From: UBA4744 sp963718995
Lineage (GTDB): Bacteria; Actinomycetota; Acidimicrobiia; Spongiisociales; UBA4744
Direction of reading: 5' to 3'
Length of the DNA stretch: 64,000 nucleotides
Assembly: GCA_963718995.1 (NCBI GenBank)
Contig: CAVRAP010000019.1
Coordinates: forward strand, 1-64,000
The notes under the pieces: model-generated
Told to the model about the DNA's origin: nothing
The model's input: the letters and a program-made list of their open reading frames with translations, nothing else
Database searches by the model: none
Translations under genes and position numbers: made by a program
In this document: piece after piece, positions 54,393 to 61,747 of the stretch
How the letters are laid out: each line of letters opens with the position of its first letter
Numbering within the stretch: the stretch's first letter is position 1

Positions 54393-54905
54393 TCAGGAGG
54401 TGGTGGTTACCTTCTTGGCGGCCGGTTTCCTGGCGGTGGTGGTGGTCGCCTTCTTGGCCACCGGCTTCTTGGCGGCCGGTTTGCGGGCGGCAGCGGCGGT
54501 CTTGGCCGCAGGCTTCTTGGCGGCCGGCTTCCGGGCGGCCGTTGCGGTCTTCGCCACAGGCTTGGCAGCCGGCTTGGCCACAGGCTTGGCAGCCGGCTTC
54601 TCGGTAGCGGGCCGGAAGGAAGTACGCCAGTTGCTCAACATGTCGTCGAGCTGCTCACGAAGCTTTCCAACCTGCTCCTGGATCTGGTCGAAGTCCATCT
54701 TTGCGCCGAGGTCCTCGACGAAGTCCTCGACCGCCTTGCGGTCTGCGACCTTGTTGACGACCTTCTCGCCTTCGACGGCCCACACGTCATAGTCCTTGTT
54801 GAGCTTGCCGCTCATCTCGGTGACCCGCTCTGAAAGCTTGCGGGCGGTTACGACGGGGACGCCTACGGCTGCGTAGAGCACCTTCTTGGTCGTATCGACA
54901 ATCAT
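54393..54905 (-). CDS. HbhA/histone H1-like protein with Lys/Ala/Pro-rich C-terminal tail
   Basis: A 170-residue protein. Residues 1-100 are helical (VPVVTARKLSERVTEMSGKL, DFDQIQEQVGKLREQLDDML), and residues 100-170 are repeats of the types AAKPVAKP, AARKPAAKK and TTTTARKPAAKK. This two-part layout matches mycobacterial heparin-binding haemagglutinin (HbhA) and bacterial histone H1-like proteins; the tail binds polyanions such as DNA or heparan sulfate. An XRE gene overlaps its start by four bases, as Rv0474 precedes hbhA in M. tuberculosis. Long frames on the opposite strand here arise from the repeated codons. Confidence 0.78.
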   Translation of the reverse strand: MIVDTTKKVLYAAVGVPVVTARKLSERVTEMSGKLNKDYDVWAVEGEKVVNKVADRKAVEDFVEDLGAKMDFDQIQEQVGKLREQLDDMLSNWRTSFRPATEKPAAKPVAKPAAKPVAKTATAARKPAAKKPAAKTAAAARKPAAKKPVAKKATTTTARKPAAKKVTTTS

Positions 54906-55276
54906 TCCATTTCCTCCTTTGCTCCCGATTGAACGAATGTTCGGTAGATATCGAGGAGCACTTGCTTCTGTCGTTGGTTCAATTGCTGGTCCGTCTCTAC
55001 CGCCTCGACGACGGTCGGCGGATTAAATCCGTCTTCCAGCAGTCCGGCCCTCGAGTAGAGGGACTCGGCCTGGATGGATAGGCCCCGGGCGATCGACTTG
55101 AGAATCTCGGCGGACGGCTTGCGTAAGCCTCGCTCGATCTGACTCAGGTAGGGATTTGAGATCCCCGCCTTGTCGGCCAGCTTCCTGAGCGAGATATTGG
55201 CTCGCTCCCGTTGCTGCCTGATAAACGCACCGAGGTCGGCGCCCTTCTTCTCAGCTGTCGTGTCGTCTTTAGCCAC
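54902..55276 (-). CDS. XRE-family regulator, Rv0474-like
   Basis: A 124-residue protein with an N-terminal helix-turn-helix: LGAFIRQQRERANISLRKLA followed by DKAGISNPYLSQIERGLRKPS. The C-terminal part is helical (ETDQQLNQRQKQVLLDIYRT). Rv0474 of M. tuberculosis has this form and sits directly before hbhA. It probably controls its own operon including the Lys/Ala-rich protein. ATGA overlap with that gene. Confidence 0.85.
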   Translation of the reverse strand: MAKDDTTAEKKGADLGAFIRQQRERANISLRKLADKAGISNPYLSQIERGLRKPSAEILKSIARGLSIQAESLYSRAGLLEDGFNPPTVVEAVETDQQLNQRQKQVLLDIYRTFVQSGAKEEME

Positions 55277-55316
55277 CCTTAGCAGTATATTGCGGAGTGC
55301 TAACTATTGCAAGCAG

Positions 55317-55376
55317 AGTCCCGTTCTTGCGTGAGAAACCGGCACATAGTGGCGAAAAGCCACGCAAGAACGGGTT
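55317..55376. repeat. Interspersed palindromic repeat, copy C (opposite orientation)
   Basis: CCCGTTCTTGCGTG and CACGCAAGAACGGG form a perfect 14-bp inverted repeat at the ends. Reverse-complemented, the inner part reads CACTATGTGCCGG, matching the GACTATGTCCGGG of copy B. It lies just 3' of the zinc-ribbon gene (stop 55384) and 5' of the XRE gene (start 55276). Confidence 0.8.
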
Positions 55377-55383
55377 GGATCGA

Positions 55384-55569
55384 TCAGTCCTGATCGAACG
55401 CTTGGGCCAGGTCGGCCAGGAAATCCTGCTCCTGACCTGAATGCTGATCGAGGATGAGGTCGCTCGATATCGTCCAGGCGTGCAGGCACCAGGGGCAGAA
55501 GTGTTCGCCGCTTTCGAGACGGACCGTGTCACGGGCCGCGCAGTGCGGGCAATCGTTAGCAATGGGCAC
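55384..55569 (-). CDS. Small zinc-ribbon protein
   Basis: A 61-residue protein: CPHCAARDTVRLESGEHFC followed by PWCLHAW gives two CxxC pairs, a rubredoxin-like zinc ribbon. The C-terminus is acidic (DFLADLAQAFDQD). Such proteins occur alone in actinobacteria with no known role. The acyltransferase gene ends 40 bases upstream on the same strand. Confidence 0.7.
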   Translation of the reverse strand: MPIANDCPHCAARDTVRLESGEHFCPWCLHAWTISSDLILDQHSGQEQDFLADLAQAFDQD

Positions 55570-55608
55570 TTCGGTAGATTCTGCCCGATGGGACCCGCCC
55601 GATGCGAA

Positions 55609-56793
55609 CTAGAAGATACTGGTCCGTTCACTGAGCATGATGTCGAGGGCTTTCTGCACCCGGGCGCGAACGGCTTCTGAGATCTCCAACACTGCAAGTC
55701 GATCCGGGCGGTCGGTGGCCGGACCAACGTCAATCGGCTCGAGGAAACGAATGTGCCATCGGACCGGCAGGGGGATGGGGTTGAGCCATACGGCCATCTC
55801 ATCGACACGCTGCTGGGGAAATACCAGTCGCACGAGCTGGGCCAGCCGTTTGGATGTGAAGAGCGCCGGGTGCACATCCTCCGAACCCATGATGGCGACG
55901 GGAACGATGGGTGCCCCGGCCCGCATCGCCAGTTTGACGAATCCCCCGCGACCAAATGGCTTCAGCCGGTATGCATCGGAACCTGATTTCTGGAAACCTT
56001 GCACACCTTCGGGAAAGACCCCGAGGAGGTGACCGTTCTCGAGCACCCACATCGCATCCTCTTTTGCGGCATAGGCGGCTCCCGATTTGCGATAGAGATG
56101 TGAGTACGTAGGGATCATGTTGAAGATTTCGGTGCCGATCACCCGCACCCGGCGCGGAGCGGGGGCCTCGTTCGTGACCGCCATTTGCAACATGAGCGCG
56201 TCATAGGGGATGGCAGCCCCACCGTGATTAGCGGCGAGGACGGCAGCTCCATCCATGGGCACGTGCTCCAGCCCGGTCGTTTCGACCCGGAAGTAGTCGA
56301 AGTAGACATAGTTGCCCAGGTGCCACAACATCTCGGCAACCACCGGGTCCAACCCGAGAGCGTCGATGTCGTAGCTCGCCATTTGCAGGTGGCGCAGTAG
56401 CGCCGGCCAGGAGTCGAATCCCAGGGCACCCGTGGCGGGGATGGCCAGATCGGAGAAGTTGGTCCCACCGTGGAGAGCGCACCGGTCCTGGTTGACAATC
56501 GGGGGGAGGCCGCACAGGAACCCTTCGATGGTGGCGAACTCGCAGGTCCGATCCCGATCGACCAGGGATGCCAATCGTGCGCGAGTTTCCCTCCGGCGTC
56601 CCTCGCCGCGTATCCCGGCTCGCCGCACGCTCGCTTGCGAAGATGCGCCGGGCTGCTCCTCGCTTGCCTTGAGTCCGGCTGCCACCGATTGCACCAGCGC
56701 AGGTTTGTTCATCGAGGATCGGCCGCTGATGTCCAATGCCCTCGCCAAAGCCCGGAGTTCGGACGCACTGAGGCGGTTGAGGATCTCTTCCAT
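55609..56793 (-). CDS. Lysophospholipid acyltransferase family protein (Rv0502-like)
   Basis: A 394-residue protein. An N-terminal SAP/Rho-N-like helical region (EEILNRLSASELRALARALD) is followed by an unusual Cys-bearing part, and then the acyltransferase domain: AANHGGAAIPYD replaces the usual NHxxxxD, and GVFPEGVQGFQKSG replaces the EGTR box. This matches a family found beside epimerase genes in mycobacteria (Rv0501/Rv0502). It probably acylates a lipid at the membrane; the substrate is unknown. The epimerase gene ends five bases upstream. Confidence 0.75.
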   Translation of the reverse strand: MEEILNRLSASELRALARALDISGRSSMNKPALVQSVAAGLKASEEQPGASSQASVRRAGIRGEGRRRETRARLASLVDRDRTCEFATIEGFLCGLPPIVNQDRCALHGGTNFSDLAIPATGALGFDSWPALLRHLQMASYDIDALGLDPVVAEMLWHLGNYVYFDYFRVETTGLEHVPMDGAAVLAANHGGAAIPYDALMLQMAVTNEAPAPRRVRVIGTEIFNMIPTYSHLYRKSGAAYAAKEDAMWVLENGHLLGVFPEGVQGFQKSGSDAYRLKPFGRGGFVKLAMRAGAPIVPVAIMGSEDVHPALFTSKRLAQLVRLVFPQQRVDEMAVWLNPIPLPVRWHIRFLEPIDVGPATDRPDRLAVLEISEAVRARVQKALDIMLSERTSIF

Positions 56794-56798
56794 CTTCG

Positions 56799-57743
56799 CT
56801 AACCGGACATCTGGGCGGGAAGTCGCCCGTAGGTGGCCAGCACCAGTCGGCGGCAGTTCAGACTCGGTGTGAACCCCAGGGTTTCGTTCATGAGGTGGGT
56901 ATCGATCACCCGCCCGTACTTGATGAGGCTCCCGAGATGTCGCGGGAGGGAGGCACCAAACGGTCGCAGGACCTTCATGGCCATGTCGAACTGGCGCGCC
57001 GGGAGCCTTTGGTTGATCCGGTTCCCGAGCCGGAGAATCCGACTGAGGTAGAGCTGCCCGTCGCTACTGATATTGAACGTTCCGCCCGTCGGATGGTCGA
57101 TCGAGTGTTCCAACGCCGCTACTGCGTCATCTTCGTGGACGAACTGGAGTCGCGGATCACTTCCCAGCAGCGTGGGAACGACCGGTAGCCGGAGGTAGAG
57201 ACTGAGCTGGTTCCCGATCGTCGGTCCCACAATGGGATTGAAACGCAATACCGTGAACGTGATCTTCGGCAGCTCGTCTGCGAGTTGGGAAACCGCCGAC
57301 TCGACGTCCCGCAGGCTGCGCTCGTAGCTGGTGAGGCGCGCCGGCGTCGACGTCGATTCGCGAACAACCGACGGATTGCGAGGCCCCGATCCGTACACGG
57401 CTGCGTCGGACTTGACGATCACATTCTTGACGCCGGGAAGGCGTCCTATGGCCCCGAACAGTGCCTGGGCGCCGAGGACGACACTCGATCGGGAGTGCTC
57501 GGGACCGAGGAGTGCCGACCGGTCGAGGGTCTGAAGGTGGACAACGGTGGTCGGTTTGACCGAAAGCACGTGCTCGGCCAGCTCGAGAACATCAAGGCTG
57601 GACAGGTGAAAATACGACGAGAACGCAACCGCGGGTTCGACTTCGTCCACTGCAAACACTTCGGTTTCAGTCCGGGACTCGAGGCTCCGGATCAAGTGCC
57701 CGCCGACCCACGATGATGCTCCCGTCACCAGGATCCTGTGCAT
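56799..57743 (-). CDS. NAD-dependent epimerase/dehydratase family protein (GalE2-like)
   Basis: A 314-residue extended SDR. MHRILVTGASSWVGGHLIRSL has the NAD-binding Gly motif and the start is clear. The active-site region reads SDAAVYGSGPRNP followed by SYERSLRDVE, where the Tyr-x-x-x-Lys pattern is Tyr-Glu-Arg-Ser-Leu: the usual Lys is absent, so catalysis is uncertain. C-terminal FVHEDDAVAALEHSI is conserved. The pair with the acyltransferase parallels mycobacterial galE2-Rv0502. Confidence 0.78.
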   Translation of the reverse strand: MHRILVTGASSWVGGHLIRSLESRTETEVFAVDEVEPAVAFSSYFHLSSLDVLELAEHVLSVKPTTVVHLQTLDRSALLGPEHSRSSVVLGAQALFGAIGRLPGVKNVIVKSDAAVYGSGPRNPSVVRESTSTPARLTSYERSLRDVESAVSQLADELPKITFTVLRFNPIVGPTIGNQLSLYLRLPVVPTLLGSDPRLQFVHEDDAVAALEHSIDHPTGGTFNISSDGQLYLSRILRLGNRINQRLPARQFDMAMKVLRPFGASLPRHLGSLIKYGRVIDTHLMNETLGFTPSLNCRRLVLATYGRLPAQMSG

Positions 57744-57884
57744 GGACGAAGTGTAGGCCGGGCGTGATCGGCGTCCTCCGGCGGGCGGTGGCGCCAACCC
57801 GGGTCTGGTGTAGCGGATTCGTTCCGGGGGAGAGCACGTGCCGATCCGCCCTCGGGGAAGCTGCATGGAGGTACCATCTGCCAC

Positions 57885-58142
57885 ATGGAAGCGCTGTTGC
57901 TCGAGTTTGGCGGAGACACCCCTCCCCAGTGGATGGTGGAGCTGGCCGATGAGCTTGTCGAAGATCCCCGCTGCCGGCTTGTCTTGATGGGCTCGGATCA
58001 GAGGGGGGTCGTCCTGGTTACCATCTGGGACGCGGAGACGATCGGCGAAGTAGAGGCGGGACTGGCCGGCTTCGCCGATGATGGTGTTCGGATCCGGAGG
58101 CTTTCGCTGGTTGATCCGGGTAATCCGGCTGGACTCTCCTGA
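57885..58142 (+). CDS. Hypothetical small protein
   Basis: An 85-residue, mainly alpha/beta protein: MEALLLEFGGDTPPQWMVEL, LVLMGSDQRGVVLVTIWD, and GVRIRRLSLVDPGNP. It looks like a ferredoxin-like fold by strand/helix order, but I recognise no family. It precedes aroF by 45 bases and may be in its operon. Confidence 0.6.
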   Translation: MEALLLEFGGDTPPQWMVELADELVEDPRCRLVLMGSDQRGVVLVTIWDAETIGEVEAGLAGFADDGVRIRRLSLVDPGNPAGLS

Positions 58143-58187
58143 ACCTGTGGAGGACGACGACATGATGGCCCGGCGCGAGACGGTGAG

Positions 58188-59210
58188 ATGAGTTCGATGA
58201 TCATTGTGATGAAACCCGATGCTGTGCAAGCGGACGTTGATCAGGTCCTCGCCCGTTTGGCCTCGATCGACTCGGAGGCTCACGTTTCGGTTGGGCAGAA
58301 GCACACGGTGATTGGGGTGATCGGTGATCGCGATCGCATTCAGCAATTGCCGTGGGAGGCGATGTCCGGCGTCGAACGAGCCGTACCCGTGCTGAAGCCG
58401 TTCAAGTTCGTCAGTCGGGACTTTCAGGACGCCGACACGGTGATCGAGGTACGGGGGGCGCGGATCGGCGGTGGTTCATTTGCCGTGGTGGCCGGTCCCT
58501 GTGCCGTTGAGAGTCGCGACCAGCTGTTCCGCGCCGCCGAGGCTGTTCAACAGGCGGGAGCCCACATCTTGCGGGGAGACGCGTTCAAACCGAGGACTTC
58601 GCCGTATGCCTTCCAGGGCTTGGGCGAAAAGGGTCTGGAGCTCCTGGCCGAGGCTCGCGAAGAGTTCGACATGCCGTTTGTTGCTGAGGTTCTGGATCCC
58701 CGTGATGTTGAGCTGGTGGCTTCCTATGCCGACATCCTCCGGGTTGGCACTCGCAATATGGCCAACTTCACGCTGCTGACCGAGGTCGGCAAGCAGGCCC
58801 GGCCCGTGCAGCTCAAGCGAGGCTTCACGGCGACCGTCGAGGAGTGGCTGAACGCTGCGGAATACATCTACAAAGAGGGCAACCATCAGATCATCATGAT
58901 CGAGCGAGGCATCAGGACCTTCGAGACCTCGACCCGCAACACGCTCGACATCAGCGCCGTTCCCGTGGTCAAAGGTTTGTCCCACCTCCCGGTGATGGTT
59001 GACCCTTCTCACTCCGGGGGGCATCGCTATCTGGTGGCTCCCCTCGCCCGGGCTGCCATCGCCGTCGGTGCCGACGGTTTCATGGTCGACGTCCATCACG
59101 CACCCGATACGGCTCTGGTTGACGGCCCCCAGGCCATCCTCCCATCCGACTTTGCCGCGCTGATGGATGACATCAGACGGCTCGCGTCTGCCCTCAACCT
59201 TCAGATCTGA
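58188..59210 (+). CDS. aroF: 3-deoxy-7-phosphoheptulonate synthase, type I-beta (DAHP synthase)
   Basis: A 340-residue enzyme with an N-terminal ferredoxin-like regulatory domain (MIIVMKPDAVQADVDQVLARL) and a TIM barrel. FAVVAGPCAVESRDQL, LRGDAFKPRTSPYAFQGLGEKG, HQIIMIERGIRTFETSTRN and MVDPSHSGGHR carry the metal and PEP-binding residues. It condenses PEP and erythrose-4-phosphate, the first step of the shikimate pathway. The 70-residue N-terminal domain is the site of feedback control in Thermotoga-type enzymes. tyrA follows after four bases. Confidence 0.95.
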   Translation: MSSMIIVMKPDAVQADVDQVLARLASIDSEAHVSVGQKHTVIGVIGDRDRIQQLPWEAMSGVERAVPVLKPFKFVSRDFQDADTVIEVRGARIGGGSFAVVAGPCAVESRDQLFRAAEAVQQAGAHILRGDAFKPRTSPYAFQGLGEKGLELLAEAREEFDMPFVAEVLDPRDVELVASYADILRVGTRNMANFTLLTEVGKQARPVQLKRGFTATVEEWLNAAEYIYKEGNHQIIMIERGIRTFETSTRNTLDISAVPVVKGLSHLPVMVDPSHSGGHRYLVAPLARAAIAVGADGFMVDVHHAPDTALVDGPQAILPSDFAALMDDIRRLASALNLQI

Positions 59211-59214
59211 TTTC

Positions 59215-60237
59215 GTGCCGACTGCCGCCATCATCGGAACCGGGCTGATCGGAACCTCGGTTGGGCTCGGCTTGCGGGCGTCGGGGTGGCTCGTTACCGG
59301 ATGGGATCCCGACCCGGCTGCGGTTCAGGTGGCTCTGGAACTGGCAGCCATCGATGAGCAGGCGGTCGGCGCTGCTGAGGCGATGCAGTCGGCCGATCTC
59401 GTTGTGCTGGCCGGCCCGCCGGCAGCCGTAATCAGTGAGCTGGCCGGGTTGGCTACCGACGCCCTCGTAACGGACGTGGCCGGCATCAAAGCACCGGTTG
59501 TTGCGGCGGCCGGGCATCTGAGACATTTCGTCGGAGGCCATCCCATGGCCGGTCGGGAGCATGCCGGTCCCCGGGCTGCATCCGCAGCGCTTTTTCGGGG
59601 CGCGACCTGGATCCTCTGCTCAGACGGCGCCTCCGCGGCAGATCTGCAACGGACCAGGGAGGTGGTCATGAGTCTCGGGGCCGTGCCGGTCACGATGACG
59701 GCTGCAGAACACGATGCGGCGGTCGCCGCGATCAGCCATCTTCCTCAGGTGCTCGCCTCGGCCCTCGTCCAGGTAGCGGCCGACGACCCGCATGCTTTGG
59801 ATCTGGCGGCCGGGAGTTTTCGTGATCTGACCAGGGTGGCGCTCAGCGAGCCCGCCTGGTGGGCGGAGCTACTGGTCATCAACCAGAGCGAGCTCCGCCG
59901 TGTTGTTGGGGCGCTCATCGAGGCGCTGCGCGGCTGGTCTGCCGCCCTCGAGGAAGGAGCGGTCGATCGGCTCGCCACCGACCTTCAGGAGGCACGTCGG
60001 GTCCGTCAGGCGATGGCACCGCCGGTTGTTGCGGTAGGGGTGGTCATGCAGGATCGCCCGGGTGAGTTGGGAGCGGTCGGCCGATCGCTGGCCGCCAGCG
60101 GTGTGGATGTACGCGACCTCCAGCTTCGTCATGGACCCCACGGTGGTGGCGGAGTGTTGACCCTGTCCGTGCGACCCGGGGAGGCAGAAACCCTCCGGGC
60201 GGCGCTCACTGCAGAGGGTTTCCAGCTCGAGGAGTGA
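59215..60237 (+). CDS. tyrA: Prephenate dehydrogenase with C-terminal ACT domain
   Basis: A 340-residue TyrA starting at GTG 59215. AAIIGTGLIGTSVGLGLRASG is the NAD(P) Rossmann motif, VGGHPMAGREHAGP holds the catalytic His, and later PQVLASALVQVAADDP and SEPAWWAELLVIN follow the family. The end has an ACT-like segment (VGVVMQDRPGELGAVGRSLA, VDVRDLQLRHG). It oxidatively decarboxylates prephenate to 4-hydroxyphenylpyruvate for tyrosine. It lies four bases after aroF. Confidence 0.93.
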   Translation: MPTAAIIGTGLIGTSVGLGLRASGWLVTGWDPDPAAVQVALELAAIDEQAVGAAEAMQSADLVVLAGPPAAVISELAGLATDALVTDVAGIKAPVVAAAGHLRHFVGGHPMAGREHAGPRAASAALFRGATWILCSDGASAADLQRTREVVMSLGAVPVTMTAAEHDAAVAAISHLPQVLASALVQVAADDPHALDLAAGSFRDLTRVALSEPAWWAELLVINQSELRRVVGALIEALRGWSAALEEGAVDRLATDLQEARRVRQAMAPPVVAVGVVMQDRPGELGAVGRSLAASGVDVRDLQLRHGPHGGGGVLTLSVRPGEAETLRAALTAEGFQLEE

Positions 60238-60251
60238 GGCGATCTCCGGGG

Positions 60252-60288
60252 ACAAAAGACCCGGAGGCGCATCGCAATGCGCCCCCGG
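60252..60288 (-). terminator. Terminator of the multiheme cytochrome operon
   Basis: CCGGAGGCGCAT at 60261 and ATGCGCCCCCGG ending at 60288 form a 12-bp stem with one mismatch and a CGCA loop. On the minus strand it is followed by TCTTTTG (60253-60259), so it terminates the minus-strand cytochrome operon 20 bases after its stop. It could also end the plus-strand tyrA message. Confidence 0.7.
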
Positions 60289-60310
60289 ACCGTCCTCTGG
60301 TTTCCTCTCC

Positions 60311-61690
60311 TCACGGGCCCGGTAGCACATCCACGATCACGTCCTGGTTGGCCGCGATCTCCTCAGGAAGTACTTTGTCGGCCGTCAGAAACAGCGAGGC
60401 GTTGCCGTGACAGGAGTCACACGACGCGTTCTGCGGGGTGTTCTTCTGGATGTTGTGGGGCGTGGCAGGCGCAAACGTCGGCCGGGCATCGAACTCAGGC
60501 AGCAGATTCGTCCCGTAGAACGAGAAGCTTTCCGGATCGATCGGCACATGGCGCACCACCGTGTAGCTCCAGGGCCGTTGCTCGGTTTGCTCGACGTTCT
60601 TGCCGATATAGAACGCCATCTGCGAAGGTTCGATCTTGTAGTAGGGCGTCCCTTCGTCCGATGTCTGCACGTGGCAGCTGTAGCAGTTCTTGTAGTCAAC
60701 CGAGTGGCAGACCTGACACGACAGGTTCTCCGAGTGGAGCGAGTGCTGCTGGTTACCGTCGGCGCCGCCTTCGACGTCGGGGTGGCAGTCGATGCACTCC
60801 ACGGCCGTTTCGTCGTAGCGGTGCGTCTGGGCCGGTCCCTCACCGTGCATTTCCGCGTCACCATGACAGTCGAAACAAGCCATGCCGCCGGGGTTGAAAT
60901 GAACGTCGGCCGGGTACATGCCACCGTCTGCTGTCACATTCTTCCCCTTGTACTCGTCGTTGACCCGGCTGCCGTGACAGCCCGTGCAGGTCAGGTTCAT
61001 CGGCGGCGGGTTCTTGAACGAGTGTCCGTCGAGCAATCCACCACCGGCACTGGTCGGCCGGCTCACATGGCATTGTCCACACGACGTGTGGCAGTCGGCG
61101 CAATGATTCTCGAAGGCCAACTCCAACCCGGGAGAGAGCTCCTCGCTGCCGGTCCTTTCGGCAAATACGGTCATGTAACCGTCGAGCGTCGAGTGCAAAC
61201 TCATTGCATTGGTCGTGCTGATGTCGTTGTGGCAGCTCGAACATGTCTCGATCGCGTCCGGATCGCGCACCATGCCGGTGTGGGCCGCTTCTATCCCATT
61301 GGCCTGGCCGTCGCCGCCGTGGCAGGCAATGCAGCCGAGTGCCCCGTGGGTTGTTTCAAAGAACTCGTCGTCGCTGACAAAGACCTGTTCCCATGCCTCT
61401 AACTGAGGCACTGAGCCTCCTCAGCCTTCACCTTCGCTGAGGGTTTCGGTGGCAATAGGTTCGACGGCCATGGCCTGCAACGTGGCCTGGTCCGTGTGAC
61501 AGGCCACACAACTGGCATCCGCGGCTGCGGATGGGTCGGTGGTGGTCGTCGTCGCGACCACCGTGGTCGTGGTTGTCTGCGGCACGGTCGTCTCGCTCGA
61601 CGTCGTCGTGTCATCGGCACCACTGGTGCATCCGACCGCCAGGAGGGCGAAAAGCGCACTACCGATCAGCAATTGGATCGTCTTCTTCAT
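60311..61690 (-). CDS. Multiheme c-type cytochrome lipoprotein with in-frame UGA (candidate selenoprotein, 11 heme motifs)
   Basis: One frame of 459 residues is interrupted only by UGA at 61421-61423 (position 90). Residues 1-21 are a lipoprotein signal (LLIGSALFALLAVGC), a Thr-rich linker follows, and CVACH is the first heme site. After the UGA come GGSVPQLEAWEQVFVSDDEF and ten more CXXCH motifs: CIACH, CSSCH, CADCH, CGQCH, CTGCH, CFDCH, CIDCH, CQVCH, CYSCH, CDSCH. The downstream part alone has no export signal, which heme attachment needs, so readthrough makes biological sense. If UGA is selenocysteine the context is Glu-Gly-Sec-Gly-Gly. Restart at GTG 61411 after a GAGGAGG is the main alternative; it would leave ten hemes without a signal. 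The upstream gene is a dual rhodanese lipoprotein. Confidence 0.8.
61394..61423 (-). promoter_or_regulatory. Candidate bacterial SECIS element after the in-frame UGA
   Basis: UGA at 61423-61421, then 16 nt, then a 5-nt loop AGUUA (61404-61400) with G second, closed by a perfect 6-bp stem UGCCUC/GAGGCA (61410-61405 with 61399-61394). Bacterial SECIS elements have a small loop with a G in its first two positions about 16-37 nt after UGA, so this fits at the short end. A 5-bp hairpin (61419-61415 with 61409-61405) competes for the same bases. Confidence 0.5.
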
Positions 61691-61707
61691 CTCACCTCCT
61701 CGGGTCG

Positions 61708-61736
61708 AGCGGGGCGCCGGGAGCCGGCGCCCCGCT
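61708..61736 (-). promoter_or_regulatory. Perfect hairpin between the rhodanese and cytochrome genes
   Basis: AGCGGGGCGCCGG pairs with CCGGCGCCCCGCT, 13 bp around a 3-base loop, in the 57-base spacer of the operon and 17 bases before the cytochrome start. No T-run follows on the minus strand, so it is more likely an attenuator or mRNA-processing/stability element than a full terminator. Confidence 0.6.
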
Positions 61737-61747
61737 GGGTCGGAGAG

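Noticed and set aside
54356..54792. Plus-strand open frames over the HbhA-like gene
   Set aside because: They come from the repeated Lys/Ala codons of the minus-strand gene and have no start signals.
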